From contig JBEVWG010000071.1 in assembly GCA_040506705.1 (NCBI GenBank), positions 11,215-75,214 on the forward strand: a stretch of DNA of 64,000 nucleotides, written 5' to 3'. Of the stretch, positions 63,797-64,000 are shown piece after piece. This DNA comes from Thiodiazotropha sp040506705. GTDB lineage: Bacteria > Pseudomonadota > Gammaproteobacteria > Chromatiales > Chromatiaceae. Under the pieces are notes generated by a model. The model was given only the letters and a program-made list of their open reading frames with translations, made no database searches and was not told where the DNA came from. The position numbers and the translations under genes are program-made. How positions within the stretch are numbered: the first letter of the stretch is position 1; each line of letters begins with the position of its first letter.

Positions 63797-64000
63797 ATTA
63801 TGTTTATAGAGGCTGTAGCCACGACACTATATAACACTCCATTATTACCCCATTCTGGCGAATAGCCAAGAAGCTCCTCTCGAATAGTGATTTGGAGCCT
63901 ATGCAGAATAGTGGATAACGTAAAATTTCTTTCGCACATTTGAAGAGGCGGTGGCCTCGTTGGTTAAATGGTAAGTGACCAAACGAACCAAAGACCAACA

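Noticed and set aside
63804..63998. 64-codon minus-strand frame at the end of the window as a gene
   Set aside because: No ribosome binding site or family resemblance was found; the sequence next to the repeat looks non-coding. A tRNA was also considered for the GTTGGTTAAATGG stretch, but no cloverleaf can be completed within the window.

Overview
The window looks like part of the chromosome of a chemolithoautotrophic gammaproteobacterium. The rsmI / lpoA / yraN / diaA / dolP block has the gene order seen in Gammaproteobacteria. The carbon-fixation set (form I RuBisCO with CbbQ and CbbO, form II RuBisCO, phosphoribulokinase, CbbR) and the NAD-linked formate dehydrogenase fit a sulfur oxidiser of the free-living or invertebrate-symbiont type. 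No sulfur-oxidation gene is in the window, so that last step is inference.

Layout. 1-178: the start of bipA/typA, leaving the window on the minus strand, followed by a 700-base gap that contains a small DnaA-box cluster. 885-9020: a MoxR / DUF58 / DUF4381 / two VWA / TPR / BatD ('Bat'-type) operon with overlapping genes; its TPR protein carries a long Glu-Gln hexanucleotide repeat. It ends with a TerB-like protein. 9098-15898 (minus): a complete soluble formate dehydrogenase operon, fdsGBA-fdhD-fdsD, each junction overlapping by 4 bases, behind a LysR regulator. 16027-25710: ygiQ, an hsp20 with a heat-shock-type promoter and a structured leader, an outer-membrane barrel, rsmI, the lpoA-yraN-diaA-dolP block and a GlcD-like oxidase.

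25761-33567: a signalling block. A Crp-type regulator diverges from a CHASE2 adenylate cyclase, followed by a 1,115-residue FecR-TPR-beta-barrel protein and a small lipoprotein. 33585-37518: an accessory region with a rhodanese-like protein lacking its cysteine, an exopolysaccharide sugar transferase, unknown genes, and two palindromic elements, one apparently inserted into the arm of another. 37559-42993: two adjacent NhaD antiporters, phosphoribulokinase and a TehA/SLAC1-like channel. 43024-43441: an array of five short palindromes and three 93-base direct repeats. 43484-47738 (minus): a rhomboid-like protein whose catalytic serine is glycine, gloB and dxs.

47806-62530: the carbon-fixation region. 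cbbR diverges from cbbL-cbbS-cbbQ-cbbO; cbbM lies 7 kb further on. Both RuBisCO promoters carry nearly the same palindrome, with the core ATAAGTATTTA(T/C)TTAT, so one CbbR probably controls both enzymes. Between them lie two small unknown genes, a repeat family ending in CGGGTTAATAA, a globin-coupled diguanylate cyclase, a 44-residue membrane protein, and a PhnD-like binding protein paired with a GGDEF-EAL protein. The window closes with a GT4 glycosyltransferase and another copy of the repeat.
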